DNA from: Diphasiastrum complanatum
Lineage: Eukaryota; Streptophyta; Lycopodiopsida; Lycopodiales; Lycopodiaceae
Length of the DNA stretch: 64,000 nucleotides
NCBI GenBank assembly: GCA_029204225.1
Contig: CM055105.1
Coordinates: 18,269,226 to 18,333,225, forward strand
Direction: 5' to 3'
The notes below the pieces were generated by a model. It saw only the letters and a list, made by a program, of their open reading frames with translations, did no database searches and was not told the DNA's origin. The position numbers and the translations under genes were made by a program. This document shows positions 12,023 through 25,169 of this stretch, in pieces (position 1 is the stretch's first letter; each line of letters starts with the position of its first letter).

Positions 12023-14960
12023 TTAGTCATTCTCATCATCACACAAGTCTTGACGCTCATCTGAATCTAAATCTAAGTATAATTGTAGATTTCCGATCAT
12101 GTCTCTTTGATAATGTGAGCTACCCTCATATTCAACCTCTTCTTCTTCTAGTTCTGGTTCTATCTCATCCAAACATGGGGGCCTCAAATTACCGGCCTCA
12201 ATTTGGCCTTGTACGATCGTAGGAATCTCATCATTTGCAATTGTATCTTCTTCTCCCATCATTTCCATATCATTTGGAGCTTGGATGAGTGGTTCAGATT
12301 CTTCCAAAACCTCAAAATTGGGTGGTGGTTTGTCATGTGTATCCAATGTTACAATATCTTTTCCTTTAAACACACGTCATTTTCTTGCATTAAGTTGGAT
12401 CACATACCACCATTTTGGGTCTATTCGATCTAGATGAAATTTAATCTGCCAAAGGAATAAAAAAAATTAAGTTAATCAGACTGTGATCAACACATAAATA
12501 AGACATTGAGAATATTAATGACATTGGATTGTAGAGATTATTAATCACCTGTCCATATGCCCACATGGCAATGTATGATTTATACTAAAACAGCCAAAAA
12601 AACAAATTTGTGTAAATTAAAATACTATTTATATTGAGTAGTACAAAAACAAAACTTCACAAGGACAATACTACTCTAACTTTCCATCCACATCCACGAA
12701 CAAACTATCATTCTAATTCGCACGTCTTCCATTTTTTAATGCTCTGAGCATCGTATCAAAAATCCATTCACGAGTGCATTTTGAAAGTAAAGGATCCAAA
12801 GGTTTGTCGTTCTCCAACGATCTCCTTCTTCTTCGATTGATATTTCTTCTTCATTTCAATGTTATGTTTCTTTCCTTTTTTGCTTCTTCATACCTTAAAA
12901 TCCACTTTTCCAACTGTCCACAGTTATATATTATGAACATGTCAATTTTCTCTTTTAATTGAGATAAAAATCACTTTTTCTTGTGGTACTTCACCCTTAA
13001 CACATTCATCTTCTACTTCACACTTTGGACTTGGGGTCCACAAGTGCTTTTGTTACCTGTCTTTGCAATGGCATAGTGTCTTAACTTTCCAAAAAGCAAG
13101 ACACAATTTCTCTATCTTCAACTGGCAAGGGTTCGTGTGCAGCGGAATGAACTATATTACTTTTTTCCTAAGCATGACTACGCCTATGCTTGCATTGAAT
13201 CAGAAGCCGACACAAAGTAAAAAATAATTACTGAATCCACAGTCAAAGAAGAAGATGTTCTGTAAGTATTGCAAGTGCATTAATCATGAGATCCAGAATT
13301 ATAGGATATTGAAAGCAAAGACCACCAACAAGCAACCATATCGACAGACGAATGCAGTCAGAATATCATCTCTATGTTGTGAGATTATTTTGGTGATATA
13401 AAACAAAGATTCTTGTACAAGCCAACCTTCTACAATGATACCTTCTGGCCTTGCCTTTTGTCTCACAAAGCCTTTCAAAACTTTCATAAAATGCTCAAGG
13501 TAGAACATCCATCGCATGTGCACAGGTCCTACAACTGATACTGCTTTGACCAAATGCACTAGAAGATGAACTTGTATATCCAAAAAGGAAGTTGGAAAAT
13601 CTCTTGCCAACAAACATATCATTTTGATTATTTGGATTTTCATGGAATCCAATTCATTATTTTTTATTTCTTTTGAGAAAATCCATCTGCAAGAATATTG
13701 ATATAACATTAGATTGTTTAGCACATAAAAATATTGAAATAGCAGTATGAATTGCAACATCTTATGCCAATCATGCGATTTCAACACTTAATTTACCATC
13801 TTTGGTAAATGATTTGCATAAAGAATGTGCATAACATGTTGGAGTTCTCATTTGTTTTATGACATGTTTAACATGTGAGAGTTGCTCTTTTGTAAGAATC
13901 CATGGCACGCTAGGTAGAAGCTCATCTCCACCTCAGTGTATTGAATCCAATAAGGTCTTTTCACATCGGTCGTTTGTAGATCTATACAAGCGGCGGAGTC
14001 GTCTTTTATGCCAATGATGTGGTTTCATAGTGATTCACCGACATTTTTGAATATGTGTGCTCACCTATATATAAAACATGGTCTTCTGGACATGCATGTA
14101 TTGTGTCGTAATCCATCCCAAGCATGTTAATAATCTTTCGTGCTTCTTTTCGTGTTTTAGGTATCACGTTTTCTTTTGAAAGTATTCTATGCAACAACCT
14201 AAAAAAAATAACAATGTGAGTTGCTAGAAAAAAAAAATCAACTTAATGTAAATCTGCTATAAAGTACAAAAGTTGTGTTATTTGTTAAGTACTTGAATAA
14301 TGATGTGACACTGTGGTCACTCCATTTCTATGTTGCTTGAAGGTTTAGTAGCTAGTCTCGAAATGGATGCTCCTAGATACAAAGAAGTGTCTACCTCCTT
14401 GCGCAATAGAATCTCATCTTCATCCATCTCAAATTGTTCGTGATCTCCATTTTCATTAGAAGATGTGTGCATAACATCATTCTCGTTTGTTTGAAAGTAA
14501 GATTCAAACATATTGTGCATTGCTGTACTTCATCATCATCATCATTATGATCAAGTGCATTACTATTTTCTCCAATTGTATTTGCCTCTTAAATTTGTTT
14601 CGCTCTTTGTTCTCTCATGTCTATCAAGAATTGACGTTGATTGTAACTAAAAATGGATGGATCAACTCCATGAAATGGCATTTGATTTATTGGCTACACA
14701 CATAAACACATTCAATAAGTGACGTACATATATTGACAAACATTATAGTAAAAAAGAATCATATAAAGTTAAAAAACCTCAACATCTTCCAAATTCGATG
14801 GTTGACCTCATCTTTTCGTCCAAACTTCCACAAATGATTTTCAACAATGCGTCTTTCACGCATCTTTTTCCCATCGCACTGACGCAAGTGCACCATATTT
14901 TACCTTGAGACTAATATATCTATGAGAAACAAAAATCAAATACATGTCACTTTAGCATAA
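12023..14960 (-). pseudogene. CACTA (En/Spm) TNP2-type transposase, decayed
   Basis: Read on the minus strand from right to left. The segment at 14006-14197 gives IPKTRKEARKIINMLGMDYD and HACPEDHVLYIGE, and 13299-13787 gives FLDIQVHLLVHLVKAV, GPVHMRWMFYLEHFMKVLKG and RPEGIIVEGW. These match the order of plant TNP2 transposases, which cut and paste CACTA elements. The acidic tail at 12023-12373 follows a PKWWYVIQLN-type segment, the usual C-terminal neighbourhood. Stops and frameshifts separate the parts. I could not identify CACTA-type terminal repeats, so the boundaries are approximate. Confidence 0.75.
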
Positions 14961-15388
14961 TATTCGAAGTCATGTTTAACTTATAGTAACAAATTCTTTT
15001 TGAACAAGAAAACATGCATGTTTATTATTTACCCTGTTGACTTGAGTAGTGTCTTCATCGCTAGACTGATCTGAATGTAATTCATCTCCTTGTGATAAAT
15101 TGCATATATGCACAAGTACAAAACACAAATAGCGTAATTTGTCAATTTGAAAAAATATGTTGATTTAGATAGCATGATTCTTATATGCAGATTATAGTAT
15201 GATTTTCATGTTTTGATAATAGTACGATTCTTATATGATTATTTTGCATCTTGTTGCAGGTTATAAATGCACATCTATCTGTCTTTTTTTTTGTTATCAC
15301 ATGTATGAAAGTCTAACTATAATATGCATTAAAGTTTTTTAGTCGATTTTCTTTTCTACTTCAATTTAATATATTAGGATTTATTGTA

Positions 15389-16250
15389 ATGTATTGTATG
15401 TTTATGAATGTAGTAATCATGTCAGGATCTGGCAATGGCGAGAGCTCGGGGGTCGATGTTTCAAGTTTTTATGCATCTCTAACTCCTGAACAAAAAGCAC
15501 AATTGCAAAATATGCTTGATCAAGAAGAGGCAGGTACCTCACAAGCGGTCGCGGCTCCCGCCCCTACCAAAGAATCATCCACGAATTCTTATTACGACGT
15601 GGATTCTCAAGAGAACATAATTGCCAACCATAAAGGGAGGGTGGCTATGGATCAATTGTATTCTTTATGCCAACGCCATTTTGGCAATAGATTGTTTTTA
15701 AAATGGTCCGAATAATCTGTCGATCTTAAATGGCAGGTTATTGGTACACTGCTTAACGAATTTCCACAAGAAGAGGCATTCGACTTGAAGGAAGTTCATA
15801 AACACATGAGCTTGTGGATAAGACATCGTCTTGATACACTACAACGATAATATAGGGATGGGTTATCAAAATCCACTGGTGTTCAAGGTCAAATTGGAAC
15901 ACTGTAAAAAATGATGAAAGAACACCAAATAAATACAAGATTCAGAGAGATGTCGCAGCCGCTAGGATGCATGGAATAGGCAATCTGGGCTTGAGCGGAA
16001 AGGTGGGCTTGCAAGCAAGCATGGTAAGTGAATATAAATCACTCTTATAGATTGTCTTTGATTTCATATATTTTTCTTTTTTAATATTCATTATGATGAG
16101 TTGTTCACTAATTTCAACTTAAATTGAATGGATGTATAGTTGGCGGACTATGGACGTCTACCAACTAAGGAAGAGTACGATTTTAGGGAATCATACGAGG
16201 CATTAGTTGACAAATTGAAAAGCGAGGGTCATCCTCCACGTGTAAGTTTC
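15389..16250 (+). pseudogene. Plant transposase (PF03004/TNPA-like) second ORF of the CACTA element
   Basis: The first ORF (15389-15715) starts with a Ser/Gly-rich head (SGSGNGESSGVDVSSFYASL) and continues to CQRHFGNRLFLKWSE. After a stop the same region reads WQVIGTLLNEFPQE, VHKHMSLWIRHRLD and later RLPTKEEYDFRESYEALV. This resembles the plant transposase_24-type domain that accompanies TNP2 in CACTA elements. It points away from the TNP2 remnant. Three or more breaks are visible. The family match is from memory of the domain pattern, hence moderate confidence. Confidence 0.5.
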
Positions 16251-17238
16251 TTTAAAACATTTAAACTTTGTATTCTTTGTATACGCGTATGTGTTCACTA
16301 TTAACCATTAGTACTGCAAGTTGAGAGGCTGGTGGTGATGACCGGTCGTGTCTCTTCTTGATACAACATTCGTGAGCTACAATAGGTTGTGGAGAAGATG
16401 TAGCTGAAGTTGTGGATGGTGTATAGCCTCGGCTAACAATAGCATCTCTTGGAGCTAAGGCAAGTTTTAAGTCAATTGAGGACTGACTTCGAGCAAGATC
16501 AAAAAAGATGTAGCCCGACGATGTGATTGGGGCTCTCTTTTGTAAGGCATTGGTCAACTGTCGGGAGATGAATCATGCCTAATTATACATGTTGTGGCGA
16601 GCTTCATAGGATTCTCCGAGCATGGCAAAATTCTGGAGGGGAATCCGCAACAAATGTGCCATTGGAATAGCTACTGCTACTAACTGCGGTCTTATTCTCT
16701 TCCAAGCCCCAGATCGCTTCTAACGATCTGTTGTAAAAATTAAATTTGTAAACAGCAGATAATGTTGACTAAAACAATAGAGGAAATTTATCTACTGCTA
16801 GCATGCATTCCAATATTGTAGATCATACACATCATAGAATAGATTATTGAGAGAATTGCTTCTATAATCAAAACTGAATTTACAATATTTTTCTTGAGCA
16901 CTGTCTGTTTCTCAGATCAACGCATTGGTGCGAGAGAGATGTTCTCTCTCATGAATAATATGACTAGCTACTGCTAAATTGTAAACTCACTCTGGAGCTA
17001 TCTCAGACTTTTACAGTTCTGTGTATACTGTGTCTGTGACTATCTGCTCCTTTTTTTTTTTTTGTATCCTTTGTTGATCCTTTTTATGTGATCAACCCAG
17101 GGATCTGATTAAAAGATCTAATCAAAAGAAATGTATTAGTCATAAACAAAACTGATTCCAATTTTCTGTCGTTGTCCTCTGTGAATCATCCGCCTTCTGC
17201 TTGTTGTGTAGTGCCTTCACGCTGCAGGCCTTCATTTT
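16251..17238. other. Non-coding, no gene seen
   Basis: An AT-rich stretch with a T run at 17051-17063. A 98-residue minus ORF at 16261-16557 shows no recognisable domain. Possibly the remaining CACTA flank and an unidentified LTR fragment. Confidence 0.35.
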
Positions 17239-17720
17239 TTGCTAAAGGACATTTTTGAGACTTTAAGAGCAGTCTCACTTTTTCAAGGGCACCTTTGCTT
17301 TTTGCCAAAAAGACACCTTCGAGATTTTAAGGGCACCTTTGCTTTTCAGTGTCGCCTTTCTCACAAAAAGTCGAAAAGGCCAAAGGTAGGCCTAAAGGGT
17401 TTTAAGGCATTTTGGCGACAGTGTCGCTTTTTTCCGAAAGGCGAAAAAGCCGACTTAAGGGCAAAAACCAGTTCTAAGGGCAGCTTTCCCTTTTTAAGAG
17501 TAGGCAAAAAATGCGACAGTAGGACAGGAAGCATTTCTAGTGGCAGGTGTCACTTTTTCCCGAAAGGCGAAAAACACGACAGTGTTGCTTTTTCCCGAAA
17601 GGCGAAAAAGCCGACTTAAGGGCAGAAAACAGTTAAAAGGCTAGTGTTGCAAAAACATTTCTAAGGCATTTAAAGACAGTGTCGCCTTTTTTTGCAAAAA
17701 TGCGAAAAATGCAACAGTGT
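17239..17720 (+). repeat. Irregular tandem block with GGCGAAAAAG and GACAGTGTCGC motifs
   Basis: Multiple copies of CCGAAAGGCGAAAAAG, GACAGTGTCGC and GACTTAAGGGCA, spaced irregularly, with locally self-complementary stretches (TTTTTC...GAAAAA, GACAGTGTC). The open frame through it (17239-17619) is a product of the repeat and has no domain. Confidence 0.7.
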
Positions 17721-18193
17721 CGGGAAAAATTGCCAAATGATACAATATCTTGCTTTTTAGATGTTTTGGAAACATAATCAAGTCACCAATGACAAGAATT
17801 AATTCCAAACTAAATACTTCATTCAAAACTAGAACAGTCCTACTTGATCTTTGAGATAAGCAAATCTCAACTAAGCAAGGTACATCATCAAACAAAGAAA
17901 GAGAACCATAGAGTGGAATATAATGAATACCACCTTCACTTATCCTTTCTTTTCCATGAAATAAGATCAACAAGGACTTGGCCTTGTACAATAAAGAAGA
18001 TCTACTTGGACATGCATGTTGAGGATACTCCTCCTCAAACCTTAACCCCATCACAACTTGATTACTCACCAAAGCAATGACTTGTGATGCATCATGAGAT
18101 ACTGTGCTCTCGGCCACTTCCAAGATAGAAAATAGATCTTCAAATAAACGACTTCTCCATGCTCAAACACCTTCGAGATAGAGAGTGTAAAGG

Positions 18194-18595
18194 CTATGTA
18201 GCCTTCCTTGGTGGATAAGCATCCAACCATGATCCATAGACTAGGATCTCCATCCTTCTTCCTTCCAAGAAACCACATGCAAAGCAATAATCTTCAAGAA
18301 CACTAAGGTACTCAACCTTAGGCTTATAATTGAACAAGACTTCATATAGTGCACTCCTTCCATTAGCTCCATAACTCCATAAAGTTTTGCATGATGGAAC
18401 ATACACATGCACCATAGAACTTGAAGAGACAAGACATAGCCAAATGTAACTTGTGGAACAATCAATAGTACATGCAAAGCAAGAAACGCCTTTCTTGCTT
18501 ACTGATCCGAATGTTCCAACTCCATAGGATGTTTTGTCTTGGTAGAAGACATCAAATATGGATCCATATGTGATTTGCCATAGAATAAGCCACAC
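18194..18595 (-). pseudogene. Ty1-copia integrase remnant
   Basis: The minus strand carries ALYEVLFNYKPKVEYLSVL, the copia integrase C-terminal motif region, and EGRRMEILVYGSW in a shifted frame. The integrase core is largely lost. It continues the polyprotein at 18552-19595. Confidence 0.55.
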
Positions 18596-19595
18596 TTGGC
18601 TTGATTTCCTTGACTATAATAGGCATAGATCTGAAATTGGAAACCTGCAACCTCCTATGCCATAACTCCTCCTTGGAAACATAAGTCATCAATGCAACAT
18701 CACATGCACTTGAATTTTCATGCACATCTAGCTTGGAAATACCTCCATATCTAGATCCACATGCAAGGATCTTATCTTCTTTCTTTATGAGACAACTATT
18801 GATATTGTAATCCACTTCAAAACCATCATCTAACAACTTTCCTATACTAATCACACTCTTTGTGAGATTAGGAACATAAAGTATATTGGAAAGTGTAAAA
18901 TTCATAATAGATGTGAGTTTCAAGGAACAACTTTCAACTCCTTCAATTGAGCATGCATCACCAACAGAAGTGTATATTGAAATCTTAGGATCTAGAACAG
19001 ATTCAATAGAAACAAAAGAATCCTTGGAGCAACTCATATGAGTTGTGAATCCACTATCAATATACCAAGATACATCATTAAAGGGTAAAGAGGAGAAACT
19101 AGACATTCTGAGAGATGCCTCTCCACAACTTGCATGTGAGTCTTCTATGATAACATTGGCTTGATCTTCTTGAGTCCTCTTCTTGAAGTTAGAAGAATGA
19201 GTTGAATCATCTTCTACTCCATCTTGGTCTTTGTTCTTTGCTTTGTCCTTGGTGAAGGCTTGAGAAAAACTGTTCTTGCTCCTCCCTCTTGACTTGAGCT
19301 TTGCTTCATGAAGGTTCTTAAGAGTTTCCCAAGTCTCCTTGGCTGAGGTGCATGAACTTATTTCTCTCAACATCTCATCAGAGATGTCCAATTTGATGAT
19401 ATGAAGAGCAATTCTTGCTCTCTTCTTGAATCTCTGAGCCTCATCATAAGTTTCAGGTTCAACTTCAATTCCTGTTACAATGTCCATTACTCCATAAAGA
19501 ATCAACAAGGATTCTATGCTATCCTTCCAAACTGAATAGTTGAAGGTGTCTGGTCTTTCACTAGCTTCAAAGAGACAATCTCCTACAGATGCCAT
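18552..19595 (-). pseudogene. Ty1-copia gag-protease segment
   Basis: From the Met in MASVGDCLFE the frame runs through a copia gag (YSVWKDSIESLLI, CTSAKETWETLKNLHEAK), then the protease site as VSWYIDSGFTTHMSC (the usual DSGA is DSGF), LSNILYVPNLTKSVISIGKL, and a gag-pre-integrase ELWHRRL. The upstream 51 codons of the open frame are probably leader. No CCHC knuckle is present, so an internal deletion between gag and protease is likely. Its 5' LTR and PBS are at 20356-21223. Confidence 0.8.
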
Positions 19596-20355
19596 GAATG
19601 TGAAGACTCTTGTAATTGGACAACGAAATGGAATTGAATGTGTTGCTTCTCTTTCACTATAGGAACCAAAATAATTGGGTGTACTACCAAATCCTATGTA
19701 AAATCTTGCAACGGAGTATGTGAGACCTATCTCACAACAAAGAATCAATCAATTTGAATTTGGATCTAGCCTTTATCTACAGATGACGCACTTACAATTT
19801 TGATGTCAAACTTTCCCACAAGTTTCAAATGAATGAAACACATTCAAAACACACACATACAACTCAAAACACAACACATTGTGTGAAATGATGTGTCTAT
19901 GACAACAGAAAATTGTCTTATCCAATTCTATCTCAGATTGAGTACTAAAATTGTGAATGATGAATTATGCATGCAATATATTCAAATCAAAAAGTTTCCA
20001 CTCGGGTTTTGGGTCTCTCCCTACCCTCTTTAAGAGCTTATAACTCCTACTAGGAACATCAGAATGAAATGAAACCTATTGCAATGAAAGAGGACTCTTC
20101 TAGCTTTCCAACAAGCTATAATGTTAGTATCTTTGGATCTAACATAGAGGAGATAGAGTCAAATGATGTATTCTAGTTTTCACATGTGTGAAAAGTCAAA
20201 ATTCCGTACATTTTCTGTTTTGGACTAAAAATATCAGTTCTAACCCACAAAACTACTCAAGAAAATATAGCAAAACACTGCTAAACAGCTTCCTAGCTTG
20301 AATTGACAGAAAAATCTTCATACACCTGATGTTAGTAGCATTCAAAGCATGGTAT

Positions 20356-20368
20356 GGCTCTGGTACCA
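20356..20368 (-). other. Primer-binding site of the minus-strand copia element
   Basis: On the minus strand TGGTACCAGAGCC, one base from the initiator-Met PBS TGGTATCAGAGCC. It directly abuts the LTR at 20369. Confidence 0.85.
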
Positions 20369-21223
20369 TGTGGAAAATCCAGCAAGTTCACATGTGTGGG
20401 GATCCACAAGAAATGTGTGAATGATCTTGACCATGCTTTGTGGTGGCACACAGATCACATGTAGAGCAACCCTGCAATCTACCAACAAATCTGAGGCTAG
20501 ATCACAATCTAGAATGCTACAGATCAAAGCAATACTAATTCCTCACAAATAGAGAGAATACATAAGCAAAAGAATGTATGAAGAAGACCTTCTACTCGAG
20601 TTAGAGAGAGAATATCAAAACAAGCAAAATAGCATGAGATCCAATTTTGACATTATATGACATTACCAAAGCTTGATTTATCATTAGATATGAATGAGAA
20701 TGATATGTACATATATAGGAGAGCCAAAATTCGTGGTACTCCTTGCATTCAATGCATTCCCTACATCTAATCAAGTATAAACTATTACCATATTGACACC
20801 TAACAGCTTGCATGCTGAATTTGCACCTAACTCCTACCTACTTTGCCAAATGTCAATTTCTCAACTATGAACCTACAAAACTACATGCATGTGTCAAATA
20901 GTGCTTGCATGTCTTGCCTGTAACCTCCCTAGATGACTTGGACATGTGTAGAACATGTATACTAACTTGCATGTTGCATGCATGCACTCTAACTGATTTT
21001 GCATGTCATCTAGTTTTATGCATGTCATCAAATCTAGATCTACCTAACTCAAACTCACCTAGATCTACAAGGTCATGTGCTCAATTCACATACCTTTGAT
21101 ATATACAATGGAACAAAGTGAATATGCCATCTAGACACTGTGCATGTCATGTAGCTCGAGTTTGTACATGCTAGAGAATAGTATTTACAACTTGTAAATG
21201 CACAAGCAAGATGATTTTCCACA
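20369..21223 (-). mobile_element. 5' LTR of the minus-strand copia element, 855 bp
   Basis: Bounded by TGTGGAAAAT and ATTTTCCACA, a perfect 10-bp terminal inverted repeat with TG...CA ends, with the PBS immediately inside. No second copy was found to the left (searched by eye back to about 16.2 kb), so the 3' end of the element is missing. Confidence 0.85.
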
Positions 21224-22507
21224 TCAACCCTTATAGACAAGTTGGATAGCTTTTTATTCTTCACAAAGATGCCATGATCAAGGGTCCTAAACATCAGGCT
21301 CATCTCAAAGTGAATGGATTCTACCATCGCACTGAAACTTGCACACGTGAGTACCCCAAGCGATGTAGAGTTTTCGTACTACTACGTGCCAACATATCCC
21401 AAGTACCACATCAAAACATGCCAAACATTATCTTTATAACCAACTTCTTAACCTAACTTGAGTGATTAATGGCATATCCACAACCCTGAAACCTCCCCAA
21501 ACTACACTTTCCATCAACCCTCATGACTGTGTACTGGTACAGGGATGGTTGTGTGCTCACATTCAACCTTTCAATTTGAGTCAAGTACAGTATGGAAGGA
21601 AATAGTGTCAAATAGGACACACATTCATACCACATAGTTGTCCAGTCATAACAATCAAGAAGAACCTGAAAATTGATACATGTGTTGCATCGTTTTAAAC
21701 AATTGTGAAAAAAGAAATAACATCAACCTTATCTAATCATGGACACTTTCACAAGATGAAGAGTACTTCCCTGAACTTCATCCTGCTCCAGCTCTTCAAT
21801 AGCCATAGGTGCTTGTGCCTACTTCACTAGCAAATTGTATTAAGTCCGCAATGGATTCCGTGGACATTCCTTTCACATGCATTCTACCAAGTAACCAAAG
21901 CAAAACTTTCTCATTTGGAACACTCTTGGTCATGCAGCAATAGCAACAAAGATCGTTGGCCCCTTCTGAACATCAGATTGCCCATACAATCATTGTCTTT
22001 AGAAGCTGCAACTACTTGTCGCATTGAAAGACACTGACCTCTTTGGACATTAGAACGCCCATACAATCCTTTGTCCTCGGAATCCCCTGCTCCTCCTTTT
22101 GGGTCACTTGAAACTTGCCTTTGCACAAATTGACTTTAATCCTTTTGAGCCTCTGGTTACCTCGAGAGCCAAAAGACACCCTGAACTTATTATTGTGTTC
22201 CAACAACAGAGCTATCTGAATTGTTCCTTGGAGACTATGAGTTTTCTTCTTTACAATAAAAGGTTTTGAGACTTCCATGCAAGCCCTCCGCAAAATGAAA
22301 CACTTAAACAATCATACCGCTTCCAGTTCTTGTGAGGATCTTAATGTCTTCAACATTCAAGGATTTGTTGAGAAATCACCTCCATATAATCCACCTTGGC
22401 TGCCACTTCCTCAATTCTCAGTATCCCGGTGCTTGAACCCTCCAACGGATCCATGTTTACAGTGTTGCAAACTTGTCCACCTGCTTAGAGGTCAAAATTT
22501 GCAGTTC
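21224..22507. other. Non-coding, no gene seen
   Basis: Short ORFs only, with no family motif. May be the internal part of the element whose PBS lies at 22831. Confidence 0.35.
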
Positions 22508-22812
22508 AGGTTCGGTTTTGCAACTACAACCTGATTCCAATCCGCAACAACAACTTGATTCTGATCTCGCTTTTGAATTTTGAAATTTGATCCTAATTTT
22601 GAATTCTGAAATCTAATCTCGATTCTAAATCAAAATTTGATCCAAAATCTGAAATCTGATCCTGCTTTGTAACTAAAATTTAATCCTGATTCGCAGTTGA
22701 AATCTGAAATTTGATTCTGATTCATTGTTGAAATTTGATCCTGATCCACAACACTGAAATCTGATTTTGATCCGCGTCTCTGAAATCTGATTCTGATTTT
22801 TGCAACCCTCTT
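22508..22812 (-). repeat. Degenerate short tandem repeat, about 20-25 bp unit
   Basis: Variants of GAAATCTGATTCTGATCCGC recur about a dozen times with many substitutions, just inside the PBS at 22831. It resembles a leader repeat of an LTR element. Confidence 0.65.
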
Positions 22813-22830
22813 CCGAACATAAACCTAGGC

Positions 22831-22843
22831 TCTGATACCAAAT
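22831..22843 (-). other. Primer-binding site (initiator-Met type), minus strand
   Basis: Exact TGGTATCAGAGCC on the minus strand. Two bases further right is TGTCAGACTCC, a likely LTR edge. The LTR end on the right was not resolved. Confidence 0.65.
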
Positions 22844-23304
22844 GTCAGACTCCAAATCTGATACTTCACTTAAAACCTAGCTTATCCCATGCACAACAGT
22901 CCGCAATGTCGATCCCTGTTGATTTGCCTGCATGTACAAACATCAGAGCACATGAAACATGGTGGAGCTGGCTACCTTGTCTCCTCCCAACCTTTGCTGC
23001 ATAGATTATGATGAGAAATGCCTCTCTCCAGGCTCACTTATGCACAATTCTCAAGCACCCCTTAACCTTGACCTTTCCTAACGTCGACACATGGCCAATT
23101 CCATGCATAGTCACTGAAAACTGTAAATAATCAAGACATGGAGTAAAGCCTCTAGCAGTTATAGTGTAGGTAAGCTAAGCCAATCTATGCAAAATCCATT
23201 GGTTTTTCATTGGAAAAATGCAAAAAGGGTGTTGAGGTACATATCGGCCACCAAGAACTGGCATTTTGTATCATGGATCTAACTTGCTTTGAGAGCATAT
23301 TCGA

Positions 23305-24595
23305 ATGCTGATTTTGCAGGTGGTAAAGTGGATAGGAGAACTCGACATGGAGGAAAAAGCGTTTATGATTAGAGACCAAAAGACGCAAGTCGATAACCCT
23401 TGGTTTCTATATTATGGAGTTACTCAACATATGACCAATCAATGTGAGCATGTTCACAGACCTGACAGTACAAAGAAATTCATTCATCTTGGTGATGATA
23501 GTACTACTATAGAAGGTGAAGGTACTATAAGATTGAAGTTCTAGCATGATCAATTCAAGCTATTATTGAATGTTTTATATGTACCTAAACTCTCTAAAGG
23601 TCTATTGTCAGCAAGTAATATCACTTATTCAGATCATATGGTAGAGTTTAAATATATTCAATGTTGAATTATCAATAGGACAAACTTGACAAGAGGCATG
23701 GATACTTATATAGACTGATTCATTATTATTCTGACACAAGTCAAGCCTTGAATATCTTTGTTTTAGTCAATAAGGCATTACTCCGACATAATAAATAAGG
23801 ACATTTAAATCACACATCTGTGTCAAACATGTCAAAACAGTCCTTAGCACTTGATCTTGACTATCCAACCAATAAAGTCGACCTCCTTGTTTGTCCATAG
23901 CAGCAATGTTAGAAAACATACTAGGATTCCATTTAGATCAAGTCATAGGTATGTAGTTGTGGTCCAATGCAAACTCCATTTAGATCAAGTCATAGGCATG
24001 TAGCTATGGTCCAATGCAAACTCCATCATTGCTTGATGCAAAGTATCTCATTACCTTCATTGACTAATATTTGAGAAGAACGTCTATTTATTTTATTAAG
24101 CAGAAGTCGAAGGTCTTAAAAAAAAATCGACAATTCAAGGAGCGTGTAGAAATGGAAACTAACAAAAGAATCAAATCCATGAGGTATGATAATGGGAGAG
24201 AGTACAGATCAACCGAACTTAAGGAGTATTGCCTTAACAATGACATTGAACAACTAAGAGAAAGAATAGAACCTTAGTCGAAGCGACTAAATGTATGCTT
24301 GCTCATGTGACGCTTTCAAAATTATTCTGGGCTGAAGCTATTTCCACAACAACTTATATCTAGAATAGATGTTCGACTAAAGGCCTCTCAGACAAAACAC
24401 CTTATGAAGTTTGGATAGGCTCCAAACCACACTATCTAATTTATGTGGGTTTGAATGTATCGCTTATGGACAGATAGCTCATAATATAAGGAAGAAGCTC
24501 GACTTCCACAATATCAAATCCATTTTCATTGGTTATACTACTTCAGATAGATCTTATAAGTTGTATGATCTTTTTGAATCGAAGATATTCACTAG
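23305..24595 (+). pseudogene. Ty1-copia protease-integrase remnant
   Basis: Decayed copia segments: PWFLYYGVTQHMTNQ (protease region with the DSG lost), LLNVLYVPKLSKGLLSASN, and integrase pieces NKRIKSMRYDNGREYRSTEL and FWAEAI...TPYEVWIGSKPH. Stops and frameshifts are frequent. A 47-bp duplication lies inside it. Confidence 0.7.
23929..24022 (+). repeat. 47-bp tandem duplication
   Basis: Two copies starting CCATTTAGATCAAGTCATAG at 23929 and 23976, differing at a few bases. Confidence 0.8.
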
Positions 24596-24599
24596 ATCA

Positions 24600-25169
24600 A
24601 AGATCAAAAATGCAAGGGAAGACCAATTTTCCACAAGGATCAAGTGCTTAAGAAGTGACAATGGTGATGAGTACATATCTACCAAGTTCAAGGCCTTTTG
24701 TGATGAGCATGGGATCAAGAGAGAGTACACAACACCAAGGACCCCACAACAAAATGGAGTAGCCGAAAGGAAGAATAGGAATTTATGTGAAAGTGCTAAA
24801 GCCATGAGGTTAATTGCTAATCTTGATCAACCATTTTGGGATCAAGCTTTGTTGTGTGCCAATTTCTTGTGCAATAGGTGGCCGAGTGCTATTTTAGATG
24901 GAAGGACACCTTTTGAGATGCTATTCAAGAAGAGGTCGAGTGTCAACTTTCTAAGAACTTTTGGATGCACATGTTATGTCAACATTACTCTTGATGATAG
25001 GACCAAGGAGGATCCATCCTCAAGGAAAGGTATTTTTGTTGGATATAGTGAGGTGAGTAAATCCTACAAGGTTTACATTCCTTCTACTAACAAAGTGATT
25101 GTTGGTAGAGATGTTGTTACTAAGAAGCTAACATTCAAGAAAATGCCTAACGAGACTCTTAATAGGTAG
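24600..25169 (+). pseudogene. Second Ty1-copia fragment: integrase, open frame
   Basis: A clean frame gives IKCLRSDNGDEYISTKFKAF, PQQNGVAERKNRNLCESAKA and GTPFEMLF-like DGRTPFEMLFKK, FGCTCYVN and KGIFVGYSEVSKSYKVYIP. This is the integrase core (second Asp and the Glu of DDE) and C-terminus. It restarts upstream of motifs already passed in the preceding fragment, so two different copia copies are joined at about 24600. It ends with a stop at 25169, with no RT following. Confidence 0.8.

Noticed and set aside
13299-13787. Host gene candidate of 162 residues
   Set aside because: The motif series HLLVHLVKAV...GPVHMRWM...RPEGIIVEG is that of CACTA TNP2 transposase.
17239-17619. 126-residue ORF (Lys/Arg/Phe-rich)
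   Set aside because: Produced by the GGCGAAAAAG repeat block; no domain or start context.
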